From Limnanthes douglasii subsp. nivea (Eukaryota > Streptophyta > Magnoliopsida > Brassicales > Limnanthaceae), in NCBI GenBank assembly GCA_036936605.1, contig JAUPFV010000043.1:186001-250000 (forward strand): a DNA stretch of 64,000 nucleotides. Direction: 5' to 3'. Positions 10,023 through 21,400 of this stretch are shown here, piece by piece (the stretch's first letter is position 1; each line of letters opens with the position of its first letter). Under the pieces are notes generated by a model. It had not been told where the DNA came from. It saw only the letters and a list, made by a program, of their open reading frames with translations, and made no database searches. Made by a program: the position numbers and the translations under genes.

Positions 10023-12250
10023 GATGATATGATCGTAAAAAGTAACAGTATGAGTCGTTCGCTACAAGTTTTACCCGACATATTCGATATTGTATGAAAG
10101 TTCAATCTCAAGCTAAATCCTTTTCAATGCTTGATTGGAGTTTATAACAGTAAGTTTTTGTGATACATCGTCGACAAGAACAAAACCAAAACCGACACCG
10201 AGAAACTAAAAGAACTTTAAATAATGGAGCCACTATAAAATATTGAACAAGTCCAGAGATTTAATATTTATCTACTAGCGCTATCACAGTTTATCTCCAA
10301 ATATTCTGATTAGAGCCACCCTTCTTTGAAGTTCTTAAATGATCCAAAAAAATCAGTTGGACTAAAGAATTCGACAAGGCCTCTACACTGTGGAAGAATA
10401 TCTTCCTCTCCCAAAATTATTTAGCTCATTATACCTATATGTCTCCACTTGTATCGTGAGCGTTGTCTTGGTTAGCGAGGAGGAAGGGGTGCATCGACCA
10501 ATTTATTATGTAAGTAAAACTCTATTGATTCTGAAAAGCGATATTTAAATCTACGTAAATTGACTTTCGGAGTGGTGGTAGCTGCAAGGAGGATGATACC
10601 GTAATTTTAAAGGCATACTATTATCCTACAAACTTCATTACCCCTCAAATATGTATTACAAAATATAATTTCTTGGGAATAATTATGCGATGGTGATACA
10701 AATTGGAAGAGCATGAGATACTCTACGAACCTCGGACATTGATTAAGGGTCAATCAGTCGTCGATTTTATATCTGACTTCGGGAAGGACATAACCGATGA
10801 TGAAGAGGGCATGCAACTATACTTAGGATATTTAGAATATATTATCGATGTTGATGGCGCCTCAAATACTAATGGAGGAGGATCTGACATTATCGTAAAA
10901 GCTCCATTCAGGAAGAAACGAGGCAGTTTGATGTCACCAACAATGTAGCTAAATACGAGGTTGTCTTAGGTGGTTTGAAATTGGCTCGTATATGTAGAGG
11001 AAAGTTCGTGTGAGTATAGTCTGATTATTATTTGGCGATAAGTTAAATTAAAGGTCTATACGAGGAAAAGTAAGAAATAATGAGAGGGTAGTTTGAGGCA
11101 TTGCAAGAATGGGAAAAAAAATTGAATGAGTAGAATACGAACAAGTACCTTGTCTGGATAACTCGATGATAGATTTATTAGCAAAAACACTAGTGTTAAT
11201 TGATAACCTATTTGTTATTTTCCAAGAAATATTAAATAAAGAGGATAAAGAGTTGGAGGCCAAGGTCATGGTAATAAAAATGGTTAAAGATGAGCGCCGA
11301 GGGTACTTACTATATTCGCGAGATCAGATCCTTTATGCAGGAAAAATGATGTTCATGTATTACAAATACAAACGGTTAAGTATGAGATTCTTGACAACTT
11401 TCTCTATAGAAAAACTATTTCTAGATTGATGTTACATTTCTTAAACAAATATAAAACTATCTTTATTCTTAAATACTTGCACCATGAAATTACGGGTCCC
11501 ATTATGGATATTCAAGCTTAATTTAACAATTCATTTTAGTAGGTTTCTATGGGCGTAATTTAGAAATTATGTCGAATCCATGTAAAAAATATTTTAATAC
11601 AAGTCATTTCCTAACAAAAAACAGAGCATAGCCCAAACACTTTGCCATTTTGATATGTATGGGATCGATATAGTGGGACCTCTACCTACGATTACAGTAA
11701 AACAAAAAACAATTAGTGGTAATCGTTGACTACTTTACCAAATAGGTCAAAGCAAGATTCTTGTGCAAGATAAGAGTTCACGAAATTTTTGAGTTCCTGA
11801 AGAGTTAAATATTATCGTGGTTCGAGATCTTAAGAATCCTAATGACAAATCACGACCTCAATTCCAAATCTAGGTAATGATGTTTTTTTGTAAAAGATAC
11901 ATGGTAGAACAACATTTTCTGATTCCATATTACCCCAAACAAATGTACAAGTGGGGGTAATGAACTGAACTATTATCAACGAGATAAAGAAAAAGATAGT
12001 AAGAGCCAATAGAAAATGGTCTGATAAATTAGCTTAAGTAATTTGAGCGTATATGACGACCCATAGGTCGAGCACTGGAGAAACCGATTTTTTCCTTAAT
12101 ATATCGGATGAGGTTTTCGTGCCCGTAAAAATCATCATCCATAGTCATAGAATCAAGTATTATCCAGAGGAAGACAATGGTAACAAACAAAAAATATTCA
12201 TTGACTCTATTGAGGAAAACCACAACCAATTGGGTAGAACATGATGTCAC
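10023..12250 (+). pseudogene. E3: decayed Ty3/gypsy pol (RT end, RNase H, integrase)
   Basis: The plus strand shows, in order, the end of RT (10,100-10,400: words like SKFL-YIVDKN, then NIEQVQRF and WTKEFDKA), the connection (10,500-10,600, PIYYVSKT), RNase H (10,703-11,060; EEHEILYEPRTLIKGQSVVD, then DVDGASNTNGGG), the RNase H/integrase linker, and integrase (11,640-12,230; MYGIDIVGPLPT and, later, TTHRSSTGETDFFLN). Stops are dense. The 5' side is cut by the E2 LTR at 10,022 and the 3' side ends where copia1 begins. It is the oldest-looking gypsy copy in the left part. Confidence 0.8.
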
Positions 12251-12480
12251 GTGTTGTCGTATCATACGAAACTAAGAAACATATTTACATAATTATTAGA
12301 GAAGGTGATGAATATTTATGGCATAACCACACCTTTAAACATCTAATAAATAGAGGATAAATATGGAGAGAGAAGATCTCTTGTAAATAGGATAAATAAT
12401 GGTAGAATTCTAAGTGTAAAGTTTGGATTACATTATATATTTGAGAAATAAATACCTTATTAGATATCAGTAAAAAATAA

Positions 12481-13060
12481 AATGATGAGTTCCATGGAGT
12501 TCGATCTTGATAAATTCAGCAAAGAGAATGATTTTAACCTTTCAAGAAGTAAGATTTAATATGTACGCGTACATAAAGGGTTTTCTGTAGCTATTAATGA
12601 AATGGTTAAATAAAATGTTGATGTCAATATATTTTTCAAGACTCATAATACTCTGACATTGAGCTTGGTGGATGAGGTACTTTGAGAGGTGTCTGAAGAG
12701 TTTAAGATGTTGGGGATATATAATCGACTTGAAGTCATTTAAATAATGAAGTCTTTGACCAACATACTGTATCTGAAAAAACAGTTGTATACGCTAGAAA
12801 TGAATGGTACCAAGAATATCTGGAGACACTTGGATGATATCAATAGAATCAATCTTAATTTGAATGATGTTCGAGATTTTGTAATGTGTCTCATGTGACT
12901 ATGAATACACTCATATTTTAATGAATTATTCTTGCAGGTACAATGATAAGTTGATATTGGACTCATGAGTTTTATTCAACAGTACTCCAAAATAATATTA
13001 GTTTCAAAACCTGAGATTGTTCGATGTTATTAAGTCCAAATTATAGATTGGAAAACCTTG
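12481..13060 (+). pseudogene. copia1 gag
   Basis: The start reads MEFDLDKFSKENDFNLSRSK, the usual opening of a plant copia gag. Further on, 12,745-12,880 gives TKSLTNILYLKKQLYT and HLDDINRINLNLNDV, which is the UBN2-type gag core. Frames are interrupted by stops. Gag forms the particle in which reverse transcription takes place; this copy is a relic. Confidence 0.75.
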
Positions 13061-13229
13061 TGTTATTAGAGACATTGGGAACGTTCGATTCAAATTGTCT
13101 ACAAGACTTGAGAGAGTGATAACTACTTTGAGGTATGTGCACAAATTTAAACGTAACCTTTTTTACATCGACTTGTTACATGAGAAAGGGTTTACATTTA
13201 AAGATTAATATGACATATTTAGCATTGTT

Positions 13230-13930
13230 CAAGCTCATTGATTGTTATAAAATCCTATAAGACTAGTGGTACATTATTTGTTGAAGGTTCTATAGTTAGC
13301 ACAAGTGTTTCTAACATAAAAATAGATTCAACCAAACCATGGAATTCGAGGCTAGGGCATATGAGTGACAAATGTATTATTGATTTTAACAAACAAGGGT
13401 TGTTGGATGATAATACTATTCAAACGTTAAGCTTCCGTGAAAGATTTATACTGGGTAAAATCAAAAGCGTTAAGTTTTTGACAAGAAACCTTATAATCAA
13501 TGATGTGCTTGAATATGTTTATTCGAACCTTTAAGGACCTGCAAGGCATCCAATAATGGGAGGTGCTAGGTACTTCATGTCCTTGACTATTTTATATTTG
13601 AGGAAAGAATAGGTTATACTTTTTAATACCAATGATAAAACATTTGATAATTTTAAGGAATTGAATAAGCTGGTGAATAATAAAATTATAAAGATACTAA
13701 AAAAGTCAAGAAATAACAATGGCTTAGAATATATGAATAAATCATTCACTGGCTAATCTTTTAAATTTGATATTTCTAGACACAGAATTGCAAAGGAACT
13801 TTGCAACATAGTGAGCACGTTGAGAGGATGGATCGAACTTTGTTCGGAAAATGTAAAGTGCATGCTTTCAACAGCTAGAATAAGACAAATGTTTCAAGGA
13901 GAAGTTCTAAAATAAACTACATATATCATC
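13230..13930 (+). pseudogene. copia1 pre-integrase and integrase
   Basis: 13,238-13,534 contains a GAG-pre-integrase module (PWNSRLGHMSDKCIIDFNKQ, then LSFRERFILGK). The integrase core follows in broken frames: GPARHPIMGGARYF, FKELNKLVNN, NNNGLEYMNKSFTG and SRHRIAKEL. The catalytic DNG has become NNG and the DDY region is lost. The alignment to integrase is continuous across 13,735, so the left edge of the inverted repeat lies inside a copia gene that continues on this side. Confidence 0.75.
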
Positions 13931-14329
13931 AACAAGAGTTTATTTACTACACTAAAGTTTAAATATCTAGAAGAGAAATATTGTGAAAATAAGCGTGCGA
14001 TAAAATATTTAAAAGTGTTTAGATGTGATGGTACTTACACGTGAAGCATGATACGCTTCAACTGATATCTCTAAAGTATTTATTCCTCGTCTATCATAAA
14101 TGAGTAAAAGGGTATAGGTTGGGGATCCTTGAATATGGAATTAGAATATTTAATTAGCCAAGATGTAGTATTAGATGAGGAGTTGATTTAATTGGTTACG
14201 ATGGGCAACAAATCTAGTATTACCGAGAATAGGTGTTAAGATGATGATGAGTCTTAACAAGAGAGTGAAACCAAGAATTCTTCAGTAAAAAATGATTTCA
14301 TACTTCAACCAGGTATGATTCAAGCATAA

Positions 14330-15095
14330 GAAGTTCTCCTAATTCATGAATTAAATAATGTTCGAGTTTATAATGTTCAAGAACCTTTAGATATTTGAAC
14401 TGAAATACGGATAAGAAGAAACAGGTGAATCCATGAGGAAACAATTGAGTTCTTTGGAGAAGAATGATACGTGGATTCTTGTGAAGCAATTGAATAATTA
14501 GAAGCTGGTTTGGACTAAAGTAATTCTCATAGTTTAATTATACAGATACAAAGCTAGGCTGGTAGCTAAGGTATTTTGACAAAAAAGAGAATATTTATTT
14601 CAATGAAAGGTTTTCACCAATTGTGAAACAAACCTCAATAATATTTTGTATGTAAATTGTTGTGAGATTTGATCTTGAGTTTGATCAAATGCATGTTACT
14701 ATCTATTTTATCCATGAAGATCTAAAGGTAACCATCTACATAATTAAGCTTAAGGTTTGAAGAATGGAATGAAAGAGATACGTATTTGTTGAAACGATAT
14801 CGGGACAATGGAATGAAAGATTCTATTATATTATAAGTCCCATCAAGTATGTGAGGAGATGATATGAAAACTATGTTCATAGTAAATTGAAAACATATAT
14901 GGAGTCACAAATAATGCTAATGTTGTATGTATATACCATACTAATAGCTTGAAAGGATAATATGATACTTTAATTTGTAAAAACTAAATTAAAGGGAGAG
15001 TTTGAAATGAATGATATGTGAGAGGCTACATGATTCTTGATAAAAAGATCAAGAGGAAGGATAAAGGGTAACTCCGTAAATTTATGAGCTGGATA
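14330..15095 (+). pseudogene. copia1 reverse transcriptase (5' part)
   Basis: Readable words on the plus strand are KQLSSLEKNDTWILVKQL, YRYKARLVAK, FNERFSPIVKQTS and VVRFDLEFDQMHV, the usual N-terminal copia RT landmarks. Near 14,905 the catalytic YVDD has decayed to YVYT. The frame then runs into FVKTKLKGEFEMNDM and stops matching at about 15,095, where the unidentified insert begins. Confidence 0.75.
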
Positions 15096-15493
15096 GTCAA
15101 TCACACTAATTTTTATTTACAAAAGTAACGAAAAAGGCTCAAAAAATATTTTTATGTTATTTTAGGCTAATATAGCCACCTATACCTAAAAAGGTTAATA
15201 TAAATAGCCCACGTCACCTCATTTTGACATCATATTTTGGTCACTATTCATGTGGTGTTACTTTCTCTCTCTTACTTCACTATCAAACCAACACCTAACT
15301 GGAAACACCGAAGGGTGCTTACTCGATTCGCCAAAGCGACCCTCGCAATGCTAATTAAAATAATGTATTCAATCAACCCAAACTAATATTCTAACCACAA
15401 ATACACCACCAGGATTTATCTGGAACACACCACATGAAATGTAGACGAATCAATGAACAAATTCAGAGGTAATCTATTCTTATCTCTACAAGA

Positions 15494-15510
15494 ATATATA
15501 TATATATATA
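15494..15510. repeat. (TA)n microsatellite, short allele
   Basis: About 17 bp of alternating TA. The same place in the other arm (41,013-41,055) is about 43 bp, so the tract has changed length since the arms were duplicated. Confidence 0.9.
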
Positions 15511-15560
15511 AAAGATTCTCATAAAGTTTAGTATGTTTGTACCTGAGAGGTTGCAATGCT

Positions 15561-15967
15561 TGGTGAGGTTTATTCTCGTCTGAGGGTAAGTTTGTAATTT
15601 TGTTTAGAGTTTGTGGAAGTTTGTAAGTATTTAATGTTTGAGTAGAGAGTAGAGGGAGAATTAAGCAGTCTGGTTGTATTTAATTTTCATTACCCTCATT
15701 TAATGTTGGTGGTTGGGTATTTATACCCTTACATCTGGGCCTTATGGGCTTTCGGGTCATGTTTAATAGACCCGGGTCAAGTTCAAGGACCCATGAGCTC
15801 TTAGTAGGAGAGCAGGCAGCTTAGTCAAGAAGTGTTTAGGTTTTTTAAGTACTTTAGTTCTTGTTCGAACACTCCAATGGATGAGGTGTTCGAACTGCCC
15901 TGTCCGGTTAGGTGGTCTTTGTCTGAACTGTCCCTGTCTGTAGAGGTAACAGAATCCGGACTCATCA
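15561..15967 (-). repeat. Solo LTR of gypsy family A with 5-bp target duplication
   Basis: It matches the LTR at 46,898-47,273, begins TGGTG and ends CTCATCA on the plus strand. It is flanked by the identical pentamer ATGCT at 15,556-15,560 and 15,968-15,972. A minus-strand TATA box (GGTATAAATACCC) lies near 15,716-15,730. Two-sided LTR ends plus a target duplication without internal sequence is the hallmark of LTR-LTR recombination. About 407 bp. Confidence 0.92.
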
Positions 15968-16099
15968 ATGCTCATTGGTTCCCATTTCAAACTTTGTACC
16001 ACTCAAGCACCAACCAAAATATAAGATAAGAAGTTCATGTAAGAGATACCATAAGTAAATATTATTGTAATCATCATGTACGTAATTTTTTTGTTTTTT

Positions 16100-16700
16100 T
16101 TTTATGTATACGACTTGATCTTGTGTACTCTATTAGTATTTTAAGAAGATTTATGTCAAATTTGGGGAAGTCTCACTGGAAATCTCTCACATGGCTCATG
16201 AGATACTTGAAGGGTTCGGTAAAAGTTGGGTTGTGTTATAATTAGGAATACGAGGTTGATGAGTGTTAAAGGGGTATGTTGACTCTGATTATGTAGGTTT
16301 TATTGACACAAGGAAGTCAACTTCGACTTATCTCTTTATTATTCTTCGGGAATGGTTAAATGTAAATCATGTATTCAAAAAGGTCGTTTACTTTATGTCT
16401 ACGGAAGGAAAATACATTTCTTCTACAGAAGTAACGACGAAAGTCATGTGGCTGAAAATATTATATAGTGGGATCATTGGTATATAACCAGAAGTGACTA
16501 TGTTATATGATAATACCAGAGCTTTTCATTTAATGAGGAATAAAAAGCCGTTTGAGAGAAATAAGAATGTATATATCAAACTTCACTTCTATCTAAGATA
16601 TGGTTGAGATTGAGAAATTGAATATGGAAAATATTGTAAGTGTTAAAAGTCCTTTTGAGGCTCTTACCAAGTTATTACTAGTTTTAAAGTTCACGAACTG
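16100..16700 (+). pseudogene. copia1 RNase H
   Basis: After a frame-shifted MSNLGKSHWKSLTWLMRYLKG section, the open frame 16,263-16,487 gives KGYVDSDYVGFIDTRKSTST, then FKKVVYFMSTEGKYISSTE and VMWLK. LYDNTRAFHLM and ERNKNVYIKLHFYLR follow, the conserved end of copia RNase H. The acidic residues DSDY and TEGKY are recognisable. The paired copy is at 40,046-40,270, with one visible F-to-C difference. Confidence 0.8.
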
Positions 16701-16744
16701 TATGAGACTTGTGTAAGTCTGGAAAGTAGTTAGACTGGATACAT

Positions 16745-17131
16745 CTAAAGATTATCTTAAATATCGAGGTAATAAATACCAAATTCATTATAATCATAGG
16801 TGAATATTTGTTAGGTGTATGCTAAAAGTGACTATTACAACTTAACCAAGACTTAAATGATGTAATTGTCATTTGTAAGTGGTAGGAGCTCAACCAAGAC
16901 TTAGGTGTAAAGATATTTATTGGAGGTCAATGATAAAAATCTACCGAGACTATTGATATATAACTGCTAGAACATAAGGTGCCAGATCATTACCTCATTG
17001 ACGTTGGTGCATGGACTTATGTTGTTGAGACTTCTGAAGATATTTATAGGTTTCTAAAAAGAATCGATTCATTATTATGTTGAAGAGTGTGGATTTATGA
17101 ATCATTATTAACCATTTATCAAGTTACCATC
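16745..17131 (+). other. copia1 3' LTR-like non-coding tail
   Basis: No coding signal after RNase H. The last 150 bp match 6005-6155. The tail is cut by the element B LTR at 17,132, and the interrupted continuation is seen upstream of the B 5' LTR (30,860-31,060, reversed). The pentamer CCATC at 17,127-17,131 is the element B target duplication. Confidence 0.6.
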
Positions 17132-17552
17132 TGATGAATTCGGAATATTCTTAGGTGAGTTCGGAAGTGGAAATGTTAGTAGGGATGTGTTTGCCTAAGA
17201 AATGTTTGTATAAGGTAACACTAATTATAAGATTAATATTTTGTAGAGGGAGAAAGAAACAAAATGAATAAATGTAGCAATAATTGACTAATTATTGGCC
17301 ATTTTCCCAAAAAGTGAATGTCCTTTATATAGTATATGAGGTGGATAGTAAAATTACATAATTACCACCGTGAAAGTGGATTTCTCACCCCCACTCCTAT
17401 ACAATTTACAGACAAGTTCTTGGGGCATATCAGACAACCCCTCTATTTCTTATGTTTGCTTTAGTTTGGTCCTTAATCACCAAATATACACATTTAGTCA
17501 TTATACATTACATAATTAACCCTAAAATTATTTGTACTTTCCTTCCCTTATG
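17132..17552 (-). repeat. Element B 3' LTR, left-arm copy
   Basis: Homologous to 31,061-31,478 and to the right-arm copy 38,981-39,401. On the minus strand it starts near 17,552 (TCATAAGG in place of TGATAAGG) and ends TTCATCA at 17,132. It contains a minus-strand TATA-like region near 17,325-17,340. The adjacent CCATC is the target duplication. Confidence 0.85.
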
Positions 17553-17861
17553 AGTAGCCCCCAAGTCCTCATGAAGATATCTGAGTGAGGACTACATTTA
17601 TTCTTCAAACTTCCTCGAATTTTATGACACTCGAACATTTTGTATAGCCAGTCCTGGATCGGATGGCTTTGTTGGTTGTTTCTTATGAATAAATTGTTTA
17701 GGTGCTACCCTTTGATTCACGTGATTCCAAAATTGTTAAGAATCATGACCTCATGTTTGGTCACGATGACCTCACCCAACTCATCATTTTTTTTATGTTG
17801 CATGTCTCTACCTAGCCGTTATTGTGTCAGAGATATTTTAGATGATGAAGCCACCTCTAGC

Positions 17862-18007
17862 CACGTGTCGCGTCCCTTGCATGACCTGCCACCGCGTTGT
17901 TTGAAGTAGTTTACGACAAGGCAAAACGTGTCAGAAAGTTTTTTATTGTTTGTCTTCTGATTGTTTGTCTTCAGCCTTGTGGTATTCATAACTTTGACTA
18001 TAAATAC
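17862..18007 (+). promoter_or_regulatory. Promoter of the B antisense ORF: G-box and TATA box
   Basis: CACGTG lies at 17,862-17,867, a second ACGTGTC core near 17,926-17,932, and the TATA box CTATAAATAC at 17,998-18,007, just before the first coding codons (from about 18,048). The same G-box/TATA pair precedes both family A copies of this gene type (24,025-24,207 and 47,430-47,608). In the right arm the G-box is mutated to CATGTG. Confidence 0.65.
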
Positions 18008-18029
18008 TCATATCCCCCTCTAGTTATCA

Positions 18030-20925
18030 GTTTACACTTTTAGATTTTTGTTCAACCTTAAGCCAAGAGTGTTTGTTCTAGAGAGAGAAAATTTCAATCT
18101 CAAATTCCTTCCTTGCTCTTTCATGCCTGAAGAGTTTATCAATCTTGGACGGTATAAGCTTTGGAGGTGGTTCAATATCTCAAACCAACCGCTGCTTGTG
18201 GAGCTTCCGGTGGTAGAGGTCACCCCACACCTACAGACATCTGGGAATCGACCTTTCGTGACAACTGGTGCCCTATCCGAGAACATTCTTACCCTATTTC
18301 TCAGCCTTCCGGTCAAGCTTGTTTTTGGGCTAACAAAGTTGATCCTTTTTTGTCTGAATCAGCTTCCAATTCTTCTCATTTCTTAACCATGGGTGATGAC
18401 AAGGGAAAACCTATTAAATAAAATACAGGGGAACACACTAAAAGGAAAAGTTCCCCCAATCCACCTGCAAAGTCTATTCGGGGGAAAAATCTCCTCTTCT
18501 GCTGCGACCCCTCAAGTGACTTTGCAGGGGTCCCCAAAAACAACTCTAGAAGTGATTCTCAAGAAGTCTTTGACAAGGGGTGTTCGTTTAGAACAGGTTT
18601 TGAAGTCCATCCCTGAAATCCAAGAGAGATTTTTACTTGATGAGCCAGATAGTGATCAGGAACAACCTGATGTGGTAGTGGTTGAGGCACAACCCTTACG
18701 AGTTGTACCTGCTGCTCTTCCTCCCCCCAGACCATCTACGCCAAGCCAAGGTGCCTCTTCTCCTCCCCCAGAAATTACTACTGATCCACCCCCTCGGAGT
18801 GGAAACGCTTCCTTGGTGAAGAAAGAGAAAAATAAATGCAAACGCACTATAGATTTTCCCTCGAACATAGAAGATGTTTTAGGTGATAACCTTTGTAATA
18901 TTGATTAAAAGCATCTTATTTCCCTTTATAGAGTGAAGTACAAATACTTTCATCCGACCAAGGAGGTATAGCTGATAGACCGATGGGGGATACCTGGGAA
19001 CATTACAATTTGGTTACCCATTGTCAGAGAGACTCCGCTGTTTGTTCACAGTCATGAGTTGATCCTCTATACCGAGCTTATGAACTGGGGCTTTCGTCTA
19101 CCCTTTGATCCTAATCTAGTAGAATACTTGAATCTCATCGGACTGTGTCCCTCCCCAAGCCGGCGCTAATATGTAGTACCCACTCATGGCATGTATCATG
19201 GCCTCCAGATTTTCTGAGATAGCCTTTTCTATAAAGCAGTTTATCTCCATTTTAGGTGTGGCTAAGAACTCTCAGTACCATTTTTACTCTCTTGGTTTTG
19301 CAAGGAAGTTCAAGGTGATCAAATATTTATTAGAAGCTGATAAAAAGTGGAAACAACAATTCGTAATTATCTTTAGGCTATGAGAAACTGGCTTTGAAAG
19401 CTCTGACGACCTTCCTCATTGGTTAACTTTGAAGTGGTCCGGGCAGGGTACATATTCTCACATAGTCTCCTGTTTTATTAGTTAAATTTGGATAATCTTA
19501 ATATATTTCTTTCAAACAACTATGAAGGACATTGCCAAGCCCTTTAAAAGTTACACCAAAGATGCCAAAAACATCTTTATGAAGCTGAGCATCTGAGCAG
19601 GTGAACATTAGGATCATAAATTTCACCAAATTTTTCTGCCAATGAATTTTGTGAAAAGTAACTTATGGAGGTATGACCTTGGAGAAAATAAATCCATGTC
19701 CAAACTCATGGTGCCTCCCCCAAATGACGATATCCTCAAATTCCTAGAATATTTGGACAATGCGGTTTATCTTCCTACCTGAGCTCGGGCTCCGAGTCAC
19801 CAAGATGCCAAAAATACCAAGGAATATGGTGAGGGAACCAAAAAGGATGCAGAATCGGAGAGTGATACTCCCGAGGAACAAGGAGTTAGAGCCCAAGGAG
19901 ATCACCAGGATGAGACTCAAGAAGAGATGCCATCGGAAGTTCAGAAGAACACCCCGTGGGCCCCAGATAAGTCCTCCGACCCACGCCTAGGAAGAATAAA
20001 TGATAGATGTTGATAATGATAATTCTGTTGAAGTAAGACCAACTGGGGGAGTTGGGGCTATGAGACCGAGAAGCCTTACTGCTGACGAAAAGCAAAATAA
20101 AGTGGTTGATAGTGAAGGAGAAAGTGACAATACAACCTGTCCGGGCTTGCCCCCAATAAAGAAAGTTGTCATAGTCGACTCGGACTCCGAGGGGAATTTT
20201 CGCGTTAGAAAAAACAACCCAAAGCCTTACGGCCGACGAAAAGCAAAATAAAGTGGTAGATAGTGAAGGAGAAAGCGACAATACAACCTGTTCGGGCTTG
20301 CCCCTAATAAAGAAAGTTGTCATAGTCCACTCGGACTCCGGGGGAAATTTTCCCTTTAGAAAAAACAACCCAAGGGTCAAGAAGAAAACTTTGAGGAAAT
20401 CCAACCGCAAGGATCATTACAAGAATGAAGTCCTTCAAAGAAGATCTAAAGTAAAGACGTTGACCTCCGAGGTGACTGAGTTGAAGCAAAAGGTAAAATA
20501 TTTGAAAGATGAGCTTGCCAAAAAACAGAGGTATCGTCCCAATTGAAAAAGGTTGAAGATGAACTTTCCAAGAAAAATAAGACGTATGCTGATCGTTTAA
20601 CCAAAATTACTTCCTTGGAGACTGCACTTTCTAAAGAAGGGAGAAAGTTCGACGATGAACGGTAATGGTTTATTGCTAGAGATACCGAATGGGACACTCT
20701 GGTTGATGGCCTTACCGAGTCTTGTGCGAAGACTAAGGCATACTTTGAAACTGTTGTTGTAGATATTGAGAAGTTGTCGAAGGAGAATGAATCCCTGAAG
20801 AAGTAATTTGAAACTAAGCAGAAGAAACGTCTCGATGCATACGCGTCCGGTATTGTGTCTTGCCTCGAAGAAAGAGATGCTAACATGAGGTCCACTATGG
20901 TGCTAGACATGCATGAGAAGTTTTG
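18030..20925 (+). pseudogene. Extra antisense ORF of gypsy element B (left-arm copy)
   Basis: The gene lies between pol and the 3' LTR and is transcribed against the element, like the extra ORFs known from Tat-lineage gypsy elements. Fragments are: N-terminus 18,048-18,420; a proline-rich section 18,393-18,908; a core 18,960-19,390 with LIDRWGIPGN, LYTELMNWGFRLPFDPN and MACIMASRFSEI, resembling the 'putative gypsy type transposon' domain (PF04195-like); and a C-terminus from about 19,980 with an acidic repeat (151 bp duplication) and a coiled coil (VTELKQKVKYLKDELAKK). Stops and shifts separate the parts. The function is unknown. A possible splice donor occurs near 19,445, where family A has its intron. 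Confidence 0.75.
20072..20373 (+). repeat. 151-bp direct duplication inside the B antisense ORF
   Basis: 20,072-20,222 and 20,223-20,373 are near-identical. Each encodes a VDSEGESDNTTC module followed by KKVVIV-SDS. The duplication is present in both inverted-repeat arms (36,161-36,462), so it predates them. Confidence 0.9.
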
Positions 20926-21400
20926 GACCTGAAGCTAGGCAGTCTTTGGTTGCACGTTATTGAAAGACATCATCCTGCGGGCATTTCCATGGAAGATTTG
21001 GAGACCAGCAATGACTTAGAAAGTTCATCCTCGAAATCTTGTTCCCGGAAGGCAGTAAGGAAAACTTTGCATCCGACTAGAAAAGTTTTAATATTTTTAC
21101 CCTTGTTTTGTTGATTACTTATATTCATAACCTCTTGAAGTTTAGTTATGTAAAATTAACCTCTTGATGTTATGATTTATGATGTTGTGCTTTAAAATTT
21201 TATTCCTTATTGAAAAATTCCTTATGTTAAAATGTTTAACCTAAAATAATTTTTATCGGGAAAAAGGTTTCATAACATGAAAACTTTTCAAAATTCCTAT
21301 CTGACTCAATTTGTTTCTTACCTAACAAATTCTTCATGTAACAATATTTTATGTTAATAATTGATATTTATTATCTTATGATTCAAAAAATATGAATTCT

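Larger units (their letters stand above)
15095..16085. other. Unidentified insert in copia1, containing a solo LTR
   Basis: The copia RT alignment stops near 15,095 and RNase H-side homology resumes near 16,105. The material between has no recognisable protein. It includes a TATAAATAGCCCACG-like stretch near 15,205, a TA microsatellite (15,494-15,510), the solo LTR at 15,561-15,967 and a poly-T tract near 16,085. It could be another non-autonomous element. I did not find its ends. Confidence 0.45.
12255..17131 (+). mobile_element. Ty1/copia element copia1, degenerate
   Basis: Plus-strand order is a 5' LTR relic (about 12,255-12,458), a methionine-tRNA-type primer-binding relic (TTAGATATCAG at 12,460), gag, pre-integrase, integrase, RT, RNase H and a 3' LTR-like region. 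That is the copia order, with integrase before RT. An unrelated insert sits at about 15,095-16,085. Element B interrupts the 3' LTR at 17,132. From 13,735 rightward the copia sequence also belongs to the inverted-repeat arm. All frames are broken. Confidence 0.8.

Noticed and set aside
18032..18316. Minus-strand ORF over the start of the B antisense gene (and mirror 38,218-38,502)
   Set aside because: It is the shadow of the plus-strand gene. Its conservation only reflects arm identity.
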